Source of the DNA: Candidatus Peregrinibacteria bacterium CG10_big_fil_rev_8_21_14_0_10_49_10
Lineage (GTDB): Bacteria; Patescibacteriota; Gracilibacteria; Peribacterales; Peribacteraceae
Direction: 5' to 3'
Assembly: GCA_002772545.1 (NCBI GenBank)
Contig: PFDR01000056.1
Location: 1 to 43,365, forward strand
DNA length: 43,365 bases
The position numbers were made by a program, and so were the translations under genes. The notes below the pieces were generated by a model that saw only the letters and a program-made list of their open reading frames with translations, was not told the origin of the DNA and did not search any database. This document shows, in pieces, positions 32,752-40,536 of this stretch. Positions within the stretch are counted from its first letter, which is position 1; each line of letters begins with the position of its first letter.

Positions 32752-33599
32752 CAACGGAATCTTTTGCCCCCGGCAAAATCATCCTCACCGGCGAGTACGC
32801 CGTGGTCTTTGGACACCCCGGCATTGCCGTGCCTGCGTCTCTCGGTATGCGGGTAACGTATGAGGAAGATCTTGCAAGACCCGATCTCACCATACGGTGG
32901 AAGGGTATACAGGGCGGTGAGGAATGGACGCAGTACCTGCAAGGAATTGTGGAAGAATGCAGTGAGGAACCCGATCAGCTCTTCTACGGAACATTGACCG
33001 TGAATAACGCACTCCCTTTGGGAAAAGGCATGGGTTCCTCCACCAGCCTTGTCGTCGCAACGACAAAGGCACTGCTCGGGGAAGACTGCGAAACGAAAGC
33101 TCTTGCAATAGAAAATACCGTAAACCCCGGTCATAGCGGCATCGACTTTCGCGTTATTTGGAATGCCACACCTCTGTACTTTAAAAAGGCCAGTGAACCG
33201 GAAGCATTCCTTCTCCCAAAGGACCTCCTCGCAGGTGCTCTCCTTATAGACACCGGGGCACCCAACGAAACCACACCCGAACTTGTTTCCTGGGTGGAAG
33301 AACGCAAAGAACAGCTTGCTGGGCCACTGGAAACAATTGGCCGATGCACGGAACAGCTGAAGGCGGGAGAGGATTTGGGGGCAATTTTGTGGGAGCACCA
33401 TCGCGCACAAATTGCGCTTGGTGTGGTACCTCTGAATGTCCAGGATCTTATAGAAGCCATTGAGGATGCCGGCGGTAGCGCAAAGGTCATTGGGGCTGGA
33501 GGCAAGACGGGTGGTGGTGGTATGGTGCTTGCCGTGCATCAAGATTCAGAATCGTTACGAAATGCGATTCCTGAGACATTTCCCGTTCACATGCTATGA
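32748..33599 (+). CDS. Mevalonate kinase (GHMP family)
   Basis: A 283-residue GHMP kinase that phosphorylates mevalonate at O5. Motif 1 is SFAPGKIILTGEYAVVFG, motif 2 PLGKGMGSSTSL (~90-101), the catalytic-Asp region GHSGIDFRV (Asp133), and motif 3 GAGGKTGGGGMV near residues 257-268. Neighbours (idi, uppS, decarboxylase, HMG-CoA reductase) support mevalonate over other GHMP substrates; a phosphomevalonate kinase of the same superfamily cannot be wholly excluded from sequence alone. It overlaps both flanking genes by 4 nt, so translation is probably coupled. Confidence 0.88.
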   Translation: MTTESFAPGKIILTGEYAVVFGHPGIAVPASLGMRVTYEEDLARPDLTIRWKGIQGGEEWTQYLQGIVEECSEEPDQLFYGTLTVNNALPLGKGMGSSTSLVVATTKALLGEDCETKALAIENTVNPGHSGIDFRVIWNATPLYFKKASEPEAFLLPKDLLAGALLIDTGAPNETTPELVSWVEERKEQLAGPLETIGRCTEQLKAGEDLGAILWEHHRAQIALGVVPLNVQDLIEAIEDAGGSAKVIGAGGKTGGGGMVLAVHQDSESLRNAIPETFPVHML

Positions 33600-34609
33600 G
33601 TGCTACTGCCATATCCACACCAAACATTGCGCTGATCAAATACTGGGGAAACCGATCTAACGAGTTGCGCCTGCCCGCTGCCGACTCACTCTCCATGACG
33701 CTGAATACGCCAACTGTGGAAATAACTGTTGACTATGCGGAGGACCTCATCATCCGATCCTATGAATCGGATGGTGCAGAACGGGAAATGACTGAAAAAC
33801 ACATGGCAAGATTTGCAAAACACCTGGAGCTGACCAGGCAATACCTCACACAGATTGGAGCAGAAGATGCGATACCCGCATCTGTACAACTCACCATCCG
33901 CTCCGGCATTCCCCCCGGTGTAGGCCTTGCTTCTTCTGCAGCCGTTTTTAGCGCAGTCGCAAAAGCGTATGTGGGACTCATCGCCTCTTCTATCATATTA
34001 ACAGATGAACAGACGAGTGTGATTGCACGCCTGGGTTCCGGCTCTGCTGCACGCAGTATTTTTGGAGGATTCGTCACACTCGAAAATACGGGGAGAAATG
34101 GTATGGACGGCGCCGTTGCTAAGCAGGTTGCTTCCGAAGATCACTGGCTCCTGCACGACATTGTGATCATCCCCAGCTATGATGAAAAAAAGGTAGGTTC
34201 TACCGAAGGGCACGCCATTGCACAGACCAGCCCTCATTTTATGGAGAGGATTGAAGCCATTGGTTCTTATCGACAAAAGGATTGTATAGATGCCATCCTC
34301 GCAAAGGATTTTGAGAAGTTACAGAAGGTCGCAGAGGAGGACAGCCTGAATATGCACCATGTGATGGAGACGAGTAGTCCCCCACTCCAGTACCTGACGC
34401 AGGACACACATCGGATTGTTGATGCAGTAACAAGACTGCGTGAAGAAGGGCATCTTCCAGTCTTGTACACGATGGATGCCGGACCGACCGTGCATCTTCT
34501 CTGCACAGATGAGGCGAGAATGCAGATCGTGGACTTCGCCCACGCGCAAGAGGGCTGCACTATTTTTGAGGCATCGGTTGGTTCAGGTTCAAAGATTATT
34601 CAGAAATAA
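33596..34609 (+). CDS. mvaD: Diphosphomevalonate (or phosphomevalonate) decarboxylase
   Basis: A 337-residue GHMP-fold decarboxylase. Seen: IALIKYWGNR with the conserved Lys, DSLSMTLNT, the phosphate loop PPGVGLASSAAVF, SGSAARSIFGGFV with the conserved Arg, and MDAGPTVHLL with the catalytic Asp. These residues are shared with enzymes that decarboxylate mevalonate diphosphate to IPP, and also with the phosphomevalonate decarboxylases of some Chloroflexi and archaea. Because no phosphomevalonate kinase gene is visible, the true substrate is open. It ends the first half of the cluster and is followed by a hairpin. Confidence 0.9.
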   Translation: MSATAISTPNIALIKYWGNRSNELRLPAADSLSMTLNTPTVEITVDYAEDLIIRSYESDGAEREMTEKHMARFAKHLELTRQYLTQIGAEDAIPASVQLTIRSGIPPGVGLASSAAVFSAVAKAYVGLIASSIILTDEQTSVIARLGSGSAARSIFGGFVTLENTGRNGMDGAVAKQVASEDHWLLHDIVIIPSYDEKKVGSTEGHAIAQTSPHFMERIEAIGSYRQKDCIDAILAKDFEKLQKVAEEDSLNMHHVMETSSPPLQYLTQDTHRIVDAVTRLREEGHLPVLYTMDAGPTVHLLCTDEARMQIVDFAHAQEGCTIFEASVGSGSKIIQK

Positions 34610-34663
34610 GGAATCAAGAATGCATGTACACAATCATACGCTGGAGCAAGCTTCTTGATTCCT
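34609..34663 (+). terminator. Hairpin between mvaD and HMG-CoA reductase genes
   Basis: AGGAATCAAGAA (34609-34620) is mirrored exactly by TTCTTGATTCCT (34652-34663) around a 31-nt loop. The left arm begins just after the mvaD stop. There is no T-tract, so it may attenuate or process the message rather than end it. Confidence 0.55.
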
Positions 34664-34685
34664 AATTCATCATTCTTCATTCATA

Positions 34686-35861
34686 ATGAGAGTAATGGAT
34701 CTCCGCACTCTCCCCGACGGTCTCTCTCCTTCTCAGCGTGCTGCAGAACGCCGAAAGAGGATCGAAGCAGAAACGCACAGAGACATCTCTCTTACAGACG
34801 ATACTGATGATCGACTCGGTATAGCCGACGAGAAAAACTGTGAGCAGATGTTTGGTACGGTTCCCCTTCCTGTCGGGTATGCAGGTCCGCTTACCTTTAC
34901 CTGTAGCAGCGGCGAAAGGACGACTGTCCACCTACCACTCGCAACGACAGAGGGCGCACTGGTAGCTGGTGTGAATCGTGGGTGCAAAGTACTTTTCGGA
35001 ACGAACGTACACTCTACATCTTTCTACCACGGTATGTCCCGTTCCATCGCATTGGCAGTACCTGAAAAAAGCCTCCAGGCATTCATAGGTGCATTGGAAA
35101 GTACACAAGGCGATTGGTACAAGGCTGCGGAAACAACAAGTGCACACCTCAAGATAAAACGGCATGAAGTGGACCAGCAGGATACGTATGTCTTCGTCAC
35201 CCTATGGTGTGACACGGATGAAGCCATGGGTATGAACATGGTGACCATTGCCGCACAGGCCGCAGGGGACTGGATCACCGAACATCTGCATGAGTACTCC
35301 CCTGCTCTCATCACTGTTGCGGGAAATGTGGATAGTGATAAAAAACCGAGCAGGCGCACACAGGAGAAAGGACGTGGATACGAAGTAACGGCAGAAGTAC
35401 TGCTTCCCAAAGACGTTGTAGCATTGGTGCTCAAAACAACGGCAGTAGATATGAAACGCACCGCTGACGCAAAATTGAAAGTGGGATCAAGTATTGCAGG
35501 TGCCATAGGGTCCAATCTCCACGCGGCAAACGTGATTGCGGCGCTCTACCTCTCTACAGGACAGGATGCTGCACACGTAGTAGAAGGTTCACTGACGGAT
35601 ACAACGGTGGAATTACGAAAGGAAGGACTGAACATAGCAGTGCGATTGCCTGCCATTCTCGTCGGCATACGCGGGGGGGGCACTGCGCTTCCGGCACAGC
35701 AGCAGTGTCTGCAGATGCTACTCAAAGAAAAGACATCGCTCCACCCCTGTGCACAACTTGCAGAATCCATTGGTACGGCAGTGCTCGCTGGGGAAGTATC
35801 CTTGTTGGCAGCTCAGGCAAACCAGACGCTGGCGAAAGCACACAGGGAATTGGGACGTTAA
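34686..35861 (+). CDS. mvaA: Hydroxymethylglutaryl-CoA reductase, class I type
   Basis: A 391-residue enzyme that reduces HMG-CoA to mevalonate. Catalytic residues by family match: Glu89 in TTEGALVAGVNRG, Lys219 in SDKKPSRR, Asp294 in GQDAAHVVE and His386 in KAHRELGR. The nucleotide motif DEAMGMNM (178-185) and LPVGYAGPL near the start are present. The pattern is that of the class I (eukaryote/archaea-type, NADPH) enzyme rather than bacterial class II. An alternative start is the ATG at 34695. The gene ends directly at the left inverted repeat of the four-helix-bundle insert. Confidence 0.93.
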   Translation: MRVMDLRTLPDGLSPSQRAAERRKRIEAETHRDISLTDDTDDRLGIADEKNCEQMFGTVPLPVGYAGPLTFTCSSGERTTVHLPLATTEGALVAGVNRGCKVLFGTNVHSTSFYHGMSRSIALAVPEKSLQAFIGALESTQGDWYKAAETTSAHLKIKRHEVDQQDTYVFVTLWCDTDEAMGMNMVTIAAQAAGDWITEHLHEYSPALITVAGNVDSDKKPSRRTQEKGRGYEVTAEVLLPKDVVALVLKTTAVDMKRTADAKLKVGSSIAGAIGSNLHAANVIAALYLSTGQDAAHVVEGSLTDTTVELRKEGLNIAVRLPAILVGIRGGGTALPAQQQCLQMLLKEKTSLHPCAQLAESIGTAVLAGEVSLLAAQANQTLAKAHRELGR

Positions 35862-35864
35862 TTT

Positions 35865-35889
35865 GAAATTTTCAATTTGAAATTTGAAA
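35865..35889 (+). repeat. Left 25-bp inverted repeat of the IVP insert
   Basis: Perfect reverse complement of 36387-36411, made of GAAATTT and CAATTTGAAAT words. It begins 3 nt after the HMG-CoA reductase stop. Related AATTTGAAA words continue to about 35917. Confidence 0.9.
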
Positions 35890-35921
35890 ACAATTTGAAA
35901 TGCAATAATTTGAAAATAGAC

Positions 35922-36299
35922 TTATCGCCTCTCACGACAGGAGTTTGCGATACGAGAGAATATGCATGTCAATTCCTGACACTCACGCCATAAAGTTCTT
36001 AACTCTTCTTTTCGTTCAGGATGCGCAGCTGCAAGCAAGCGTAAGTGATGCTTTGTCTCCTTGCACTCTTTCTTCACTATGAAAATTTTGTTCTGAAAAT
36101 CTTTCTTCGAACATGCCCCATTCGCTTCCATGTAGTTAGCGCCTATACTGGCAGAAGAACCGATAAGCTGCTCCACAATACGTCGATTGATAGGAGTTTG
36201 CTTGATAGATTTGCACAGAATTATGACGCGTTCACCAAAGACAGCCGTTCTCTCCTCAAGATCATAGATTTTCCCCATTGCTGAAACATTAGTTGCCAT
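35922..36299 (-). CDS. Four-helix-bundle protein (23S rRNA IVP/S23 family)
   Basis: A 125-residue helical protein of the family first seen in intervening sequences of 23S rRNA. The core is visible: INRRIVEQLIGSSASIGANY followed by MEANGA, KDFQNKIFIVKKECKET and a C-terminal Arg-rich helix. Relatives such as Avd form pentameric bundles that bind nucleic acid. Here it is free-standing, opposite in strand to the mevalonate genes, and enclosed by perfect 25-bp inverted repeats. MGKIYDLEERT (ATG at 36278) is an alternative start. Its function is unknown; it seems to be an insert in the cluster. Confidence 0.85.
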   Translation of the reverse strand: MATNVSAMGKIYDLEERTAVFGERVIILCKSIKQTPINRRIVEQLIGSSASIGANYMEANGACSKKDFQNKIFIVKKECKETKHHLRLLAAAHPERKEELRTLWRECQELTCIFSRIANSCRERR

Positions 36300-36386
36300 A
36301 AGTGACGAATATTACCCTTAAAGAGACAACAGGAATAGGACTTTTTTACATGACACAATCATTTCAAATTTCGAATTGTTTTTAAA

Positions 36387-36411
36387 TTTCAAATTTCAAA
36401 TTGAAAATTTC
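36387..36411 (-). repeat. Right 25-bp inverted repeat of the IVP insert
   Basis: Exact reverse complement of 35865-35889. Imperfect homology extends inward (ACAATTTGAAAT against ACAATTCGAAAT). The two repeats bound about 550 bp that contain only the four-helix-bundle gene. Confidence 0.9.
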
Positions 36412-36439
36412 TCAAGATTCCCTTTCATACCCACCAATC

Positions 36440-36448
36440 TGCTACACT
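36440..36448 (+). promoter_or_regulatory. Extended -10, leaderless-type promoter of HMG-CoA synthase
   Basis: TGC then TACACT (36443-36448), 7 nt before the ATG at 36456. It would let the second half of the mevalonate cluster be transcribed independently of the insert upstream. Confidence 0.6.
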
Positions 36449-36455
36449 GCTGCCA

Positions 36456-37487
36456 ATGAGCAAATCAGTAATTGTGGGCTTTGGCATGTATCTTCCAAGC
36501 AGCCGAATTAAGACTGCTGCTATCGCCGAGCACTGGCAGCAAAATGCTGTTTCTATTCAAAACGGACTTGGCATACGGGAAAAGACAGTACCCGGCGAAG
36601 GAGAAGACTCCTTTACCATGGCATTCGAAGCCGGGAAGCAGGCTATAGAAGTGTCTGGATTGCGTTCGTCACAGATTTCTGCAGTATTTGTGGGCTCCGA
36701 GAGCCACCCCTACGCTGTAAAACCTACAAGTGGGATGGTGGCGGACGCACTGGAACTTGACCCCTTCTGCCACTGTGCAGATTTGGAATTCGCCTGTAAA
36801 GCGGGCACGGCAGCCATGCAGATAGTGGATAGTATGGTGAGGGCGAAACAAATACGCTTTGGGATGGCCATAGGGAGTGATACCGCACAGGCTGCTCCCG
36901 GAGATGCTCTGGAGTACACGGCAGCAGCCGGTGCGGCTGCAGTCATACTCGGACCCGAACGTGCCAAGAATGCACTATGTCGCATAGAACAGACGCTCTC
37001 CTTTACTACAGACACACCCGACTTCTGGCGTGCGGCAGAAGAGAGGTATCCCAGCCATGCAGGACGATTCACCGGTGAACCGGCATACTTTCACCACATG
37101 CGTGAAGCCATCAACGGCATACTGGAAACGACTTCCTGCAGTGTGCAGGAAATTGATCATGTCATCTTGCATATGCCAAACGGAAAATTTCCGGGCAAGA
37201 TTGCCAAAGAATTTGGTTTCACAAAGGAACAAATGCAGCACGGGTTTATTGTTCCGCATATCGGCAATACCTATAGCGCCTGTTCACCCCTGGGTCTTGC
37301 CCATGTCTTGCAGGAAGCAAAAGAAGGTGACACACTTCTTCTTGTGTCCTACGGTTCCGGTGCGGGCTCGGACGCTTTCCTTCTGACCATGTTGCGGGAC
37401 GGTGTGCGTCTCCCGCAGGAAAGAGGAGAACTGCAATACCTCACCTACAGTCAGTATAACAAACGCACTGCCGCGCTCCACGCATGA
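36456..37487 (+). CDS. mvaS: Hydroxymethylglutaryl-CoA synthase, archaeal type
   Basis: A 343-residue thiolase-fold enzyme that condenses acetyl-CoA with acetoacetyl-CoA. VGSESHPYAVKPTSG holds the catalytic Glu, DLEFACKAGTAA the nucleophile Cys114, and HMPNGKFPGKIAKEFGF with VPHIGNTYSACSP the later His/Asn regions. The EFACKAGT wording and the gene order synthase-thiolase-DUF35 match archaeal HMG-CoA synthases, which work in a complex with the thiolase. Its stop overlaps the thiolase start (ATGA). Confidence 0.92.
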   Translation: MSKSVIVGFGMYLPSSRIKTAAIAEHWQQNAVSIQNGLGIREKTVPGEGEDSFTMAFEAGKQAIEVSGLRSSQISAVFVGSESHPYAVKPTSGMVADALELDPFCHCADLEFACKAGTAAMQIVDSMVRAKQIRFGMAIGSDTAQAAPGDALEYTAAAGAAAVILGPERAKNALCRIEQTLSFTTDTPDFWRAAEERYPSHAGRFTGEPAYFHHMREAINGILETTSCSVQEIDHVILHMPNGKFPGKIAKEFGFTKEQMQHGFIVPHIGNTYSACSPLGLAHVLQEAKEGDTLLLVSYGSGAGSDAFLLTMLRDGVRLPQERGELQYLTYSQYNKRTAALHA

Positions 37488-38599
37488 ACAAAGATATTTT
37501 TCTCATCGGATCCGGCCAGACACGCTTTGGAGAGTGGTGGGAAAAGAGCCTTCGTGACCTTGCGGGCGAGGCAGTGGAAGCCGCACTGAAAGATGCCCCC
37601 TGCACCTCGCTGGATATCGATATGGTTATCGTTGCAAATATGATCGCGGAACGCACCAACGGGCAGGCGCATCTCGGTGCACTTGTTTCTTCCCTGTTTC
37701 CACACAATCCTCCCGCACTGCGAGTGGAATCTGCCTGCGCTTCGGGTGCGGTGGCTCTGCATACCGCCTGCGGATTGCTGGAGAGCGGACGGGCACAGAC
37801 TATTGTAGTTGTAGGGGTGGAGAAAATGACCGATGTGTCCACCGAGGAAGTTGCAGATGCCCTCATGGGAGCCGCAGACAGCGAAAAAGATGCACCGTGT
37901 GGCCTTACCTTCCCCGGCATTTTTGGACTCATCGCAAAGCGTTACATGCATGAGTACCACCTCACCAGAGAGAGACTCAACCATGTAAGCTCTGCACACC
38001 ACCGCAATGCTCTCCACAATCCCTTTGCACAATTTCGGAAGGAAATACCTGCCGAACACATTTCCCAAAGCCCGGCAGTCGCTGACCCTCTGTGTATGCT
38101 CGACTGCTCTCCGGTAAGTGATGGCGCAGCGGCCTGTATTCTCTCCACAGTAAAAGAGAGTGATATCAAAATTGCAGCATCACAACTGGCAAGTGATGCG
38201 GTAAGTCTTACGGAGCGTGCAACCATTACCTCCTTTCCCGCCACAAAACGGGCAATGGAAAAGGCACTTGCAGAAGCAGATATAGACCGCAAATCTGTTT
38301 CCCATCTTGAAATCCATGACTGCTTCTCCATAGCGGCTGTCATCAATGTAGAAGACCTCGGGTTTGCAGAGCCAGGAAAAGGAGTGGAACTCTATGAACA
38401 GGCAGATCCTGTTCCGAGCATCAATGCCAGCGGGGGCTTAAAGGCCTGTGGTCACCCAGTAGCCGCCACGGGTATAAAGCAGGTAACGGACATGGCGAAA
38501 CAGCTCCGCACTTCCGGCAGTCGTTTTGGTCTTACACAGAACTTTGGCGGTGCCTGTGCCAGTTGCGGCATTCACATCCTTGAACATACGCATGTCTAA
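37484..38599 (+). CDS. Acetyl-CoA C-acetyltransferase, archaeal/SCP-like thiolase
   Basis: A 371-residue thiolase that makes acetoacetyl-CoA. The nucleophile is Cys85 in VESACASGAVAL; HDCFSIAAVIN and GGLKACGHPVAATG carry the later active-site His. The sequence style (GSGQTRFGEWWEKSLRDLAGEA at the start, in the SCP-x/archaeal manner) differs from bacterial PhaA/AtoB. In archaea this enzyme and HMG-CoA synthase share a CoA site and are bridged by a DUF35 protein; here the next gene begins with a DUF35 OB-fold and overlaps by 8 nt. Confidence 0.9.
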   Translation: MNKDIFLIGSGQTRFGEWWEKSLRDLAGEAVEAALKDAPCTSLDIDMVIVANMIAERTNGQAHLGALVSSLFPHNPPALRVESACASGAVALHTACGLLESGRAQTIVVVGVEKMTDVSTEEVADALMGAADSEKDAPCGLTFPGIFGLIAKRYMHEYHLTRERLNHVSSAHHRNALHNPFAQFRKEIPAEHISQSPAVADPLCMLDCSPVSDGAAACILSTVKESDIKIAASQLASDAVSLTERATITSFPATKRAMEKALAEADIDRKSVSHLEIHDCFSIAAVINVEDLGFAEPGKGVELYEQADPVPSINASGGLKACGHPVAATGIKQVTDMAKQLRTSGSRFGLTQNFGGACASCGIHILEHTHV

Positions 38600-39527
38600 C
38601 CCCTCTGTCGTTCACAGGGCCAAATCCGCTCGCAAGCAGAAGATGCAGGAAGGAACAATTGTGTCCTTTACGACGGTACGACACCCTCCCGCAGGCTTTG
38701 GAACGAACCCACTGCGTATTGGCTTGATAGCACTGGAAGACGGCTCCCAGGCCATGGGGCAACTGATTGCACCTGCACACGAGGACATACAGATTGGGAG
38801 CAAAGTACGCCCCCGTATGAAACTGCTCCGTGTACAGAAAAACGGGCTGCGCATCTACGACACCGCATACGAACTCTGCGCGGCAAAGCCGGTAGTACAA
38901 GAACAGAAGGTGGAACGGGAATTTCCCGGCTACATCGTGGCTCTGTACGGTCCTTCGGGCGTTGGAAAATCAACGGTGTGCACACTGATGACAAAAGTAC
39001 TGGTGGAGTATGTGGAGAACGTCCCCATTCTTACCACACGTGCAAAGAAGAAGGGTGATGCCGATGAGTACCATTACACAACTGCCGCAGAATTCACCAG
39101 GCTCCGAAAGGACAAGAAAATTATTGCCGCTACACAAATTCCCTCACGTTCCGAGAAACGGTGGTACGGCTACCGGGAAGAAGATATTCAGGCCATATGG
39201 AACAAAGGAAAAATTCCCATTGTTATTACCGAACAACACCTGCTCCAAAACCTCAGCAGTTACTACGGAAGGCGTTCCATTCTCTCCTTCGGCCTGCTTC
39301 CACCCGGTAAGAGCCGCCGTGCCATGCTTTCCCAACTGCTGCATCGGTTGCGTAGCCGTGGACGCGATACAGAAAAACACATTCAGGATCGCATGAAGAA
39401 CGCAGAACACGACTTAGACTTCTTTGAGAAGCGCAAAGAACTCTTTGACCATATTCTGGTGAATGAAGATCTGGATGCGGTCATGGAAACACTCAAGGGT
39501 CATGTGCTGGGTGTGGAAAGAACTTGA
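38592..39527 (+). CDS. DUF35 OB-fold fused to guanylate-kinase-like P-loop domain
   Basis: A 311-residue two-domain protein. Residues ~15-95 look like the DUF35 OB-fold (EGTIVSFTTVRHPPAGFGTNP, GQLIAPAHEDIQIGSKV) without the usual N-terminal zinc ribbon. Residues ~112-310 look like a guanylate-kinase fold: Walker A GPSGVGKS (120-127), TTR (148-150), EYHY (159-162), YGY (192-194) and a lid region around LPPGKSRRAM. The first domain fits the archaeal thiolase/HMG-CoA synthase scaffold. The kinase may be the cell's guanylate kinase, or an unrelated replacement for the missing phosphomevalonate kinase; neither is shown. The start at 38592 overlaps the thiolase end. Confidence 0.75.
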   Translation: MSNPSVVHRAKSARKQKMQEGTIVSFTTVRHPPAGFGTNPLRIGLIALEDGSQAMGQLIAPAHEDIQIGSKVRPRMKLLRVQKNGLRIYDTAYELCAAKPVVQEQKVEREFPGYIVALYGPSGVGKSTVCTLMTKVLVEYVENVPILTTRAKKKGDADEYHYTTAAEFTRLRKDKKIIAATQIPSRSEKRWYGYREEDIQAIWNKGKIPIVITEQHLLQNLSSYYGRRSILSFGLLPPGKSRRAMLSQLLHRLRSRGRDTEKHIQDRMKNAEHDLDFFEKRKELFDHILVNEDLDAVMETLKGHVLGVERT

Positions 39528-39594
39528 ATGGGATGTGCTTTCCTAAGGGCTTTTTGAACATACCACATCCAAATGCCTCTAGGATCAATGTGTG

Positions 39595-39600
39595 TAGAAT
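39595..39600 (+). promoter_or_regulatory. Possible leaderless-type -10 of the next gene
   Basis: TAGAAT, 6 nt before the ATG at 39607, with no clear -35. GGATGTG/CACATCC (7 bp) just upstream could end the preceding transcript. Confidence 0.4.
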
Positions 39601-39606
39601 GCTAGA

Positions 39607-40533
39607 ATGCGACCCACCCTCCCCATGACTTACCGCCGCTCCACAGTACTGCTTTCCGTTGCATTCTTGGCACTGTGCGTTTCCAAAACCTACGCACAGG
39701 AGCACTCCTCATCTTCATCGTCACCATCTTCATCATCGCAGATGACGGAAGAGGAGCAACAATGGCAGCAGCGATTTGAACGTGCGGAAGGATTCCGGCT
39801 CGAAATGCTCCAGACACGAAGAGGTGTGGAATTCTACTACGACTTTCGGAAGAAGAATGTGCAGGATGTACAGAAGAGCCGCACCAAGTGTCAGGAAGAT
39901 CTACGCCACGCAAACAGAGATACGACTTTCCCCACTCTTCAGCGCTGCTACACAAAAGAACTGATGCTGAACAAAGAGCTGCGGGAGAAGCAGAAAGAGT
40001 ACGCAGAGAGTGTTCCCGGTGTTTCGGAGGATATGCGGCAACAGACCCTCGCAGCCCTGAATACACTCATAGATGCTCTTACATCCATGATAGAAGGCAC
40101 AGAAAATGCGGTCTTTCGCAGTAAGGAAGAACTCATAGAGGCTAAAAAAAACCTACACACTGCGTACAGAACACCAACTCTGCTTGCCCTCCTGCGGATG
40201 GAAGCAGACCGCACGGATACCTGGATAGCACACCTCATGCAGCGCCTCTTTACAATGACGCAGAATACAAGCCTCAGTCCCGATGCCTTTGCAAAAGCCT
40301 CTGAAACAATGCAATGTTACGAAGAGGCAGAAACCGAGATGCAGTCCATAGGCAATACCAATGAATTCATCAAAGAAAACGGGAATATGCGCGCAACCAT
40401 GCAGCATCTGCAACACTGCGCGGAACTCCTGCGGGAAGCACATACGCTCCAGGATGTGTTTGAACACCCACCGGTAGAACCGACAGAAGACCGATCTATG
40501 TACTCACCGAGGAGGAGGTGGAGTGGGCAGTAA
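39607..40533 (+). CDS. Secreted helical protein with Ser linker, unknown function
   Basis: A 308-residue protein with a signal peptide (hydrophobic TVLLSVAFLALCVS, cleavage near TYAQ), then a short Ser/Pro linker (SSSSSSPSSSS) and about 220 residues of charged helix with spaced Cys (KCQEDL, QRCYTK, MQCYEE, QHCAEL). The linker resembles those of the SLH proteins. No domain recognised. The start at 39607 is taken because of the -10 box 6 nt upstream; 39625 is the alternative. It ends 3 nt from the convergent HELGH gene. Confidence 0.65.
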   Translation: MRPTLPMTYRRSTVLLSVAFLALCVSKTYAQEHSSSSSSPSSSSQMTEEEQQWQQRFERAEGFRLEMLQTRRGVEFYYDFRKKNVQDVQKSRTKCQEDLRHANRDTTFPTLQRCYTKELMLNKELREKQKEYAESVPGVSEDMRQQTLAALNTLIDALTSMIEGTENAVFRSKEELIEAKKNLHTAYRTPTLLALLRMEADRTDTWIAHLMQRLFTMTQNTSLSPDAFAKASETMQCYEEAETEMQSIGNTNEFIKENGNMRATMQHLQHCAELLREAHTLQDVFEHPPVEPTEDRSMYSPRRRWSGQ

Positions 40534-40536
40534 GAA

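Noticed and set aside
32643-33542. 299-codon minus-strand frame opposite mevalonate kinase
   Set aside because: Antisense shadow; the plus strand carries complete GHMP motifs.
35865-36411. Insertion sequence with transposase
   Set aside because: The inverted repeats are clear, but the enclosed protein is a four-helix bundle without a DDE or HUH catalytic motif, so no autonomous transposase can be claimed.
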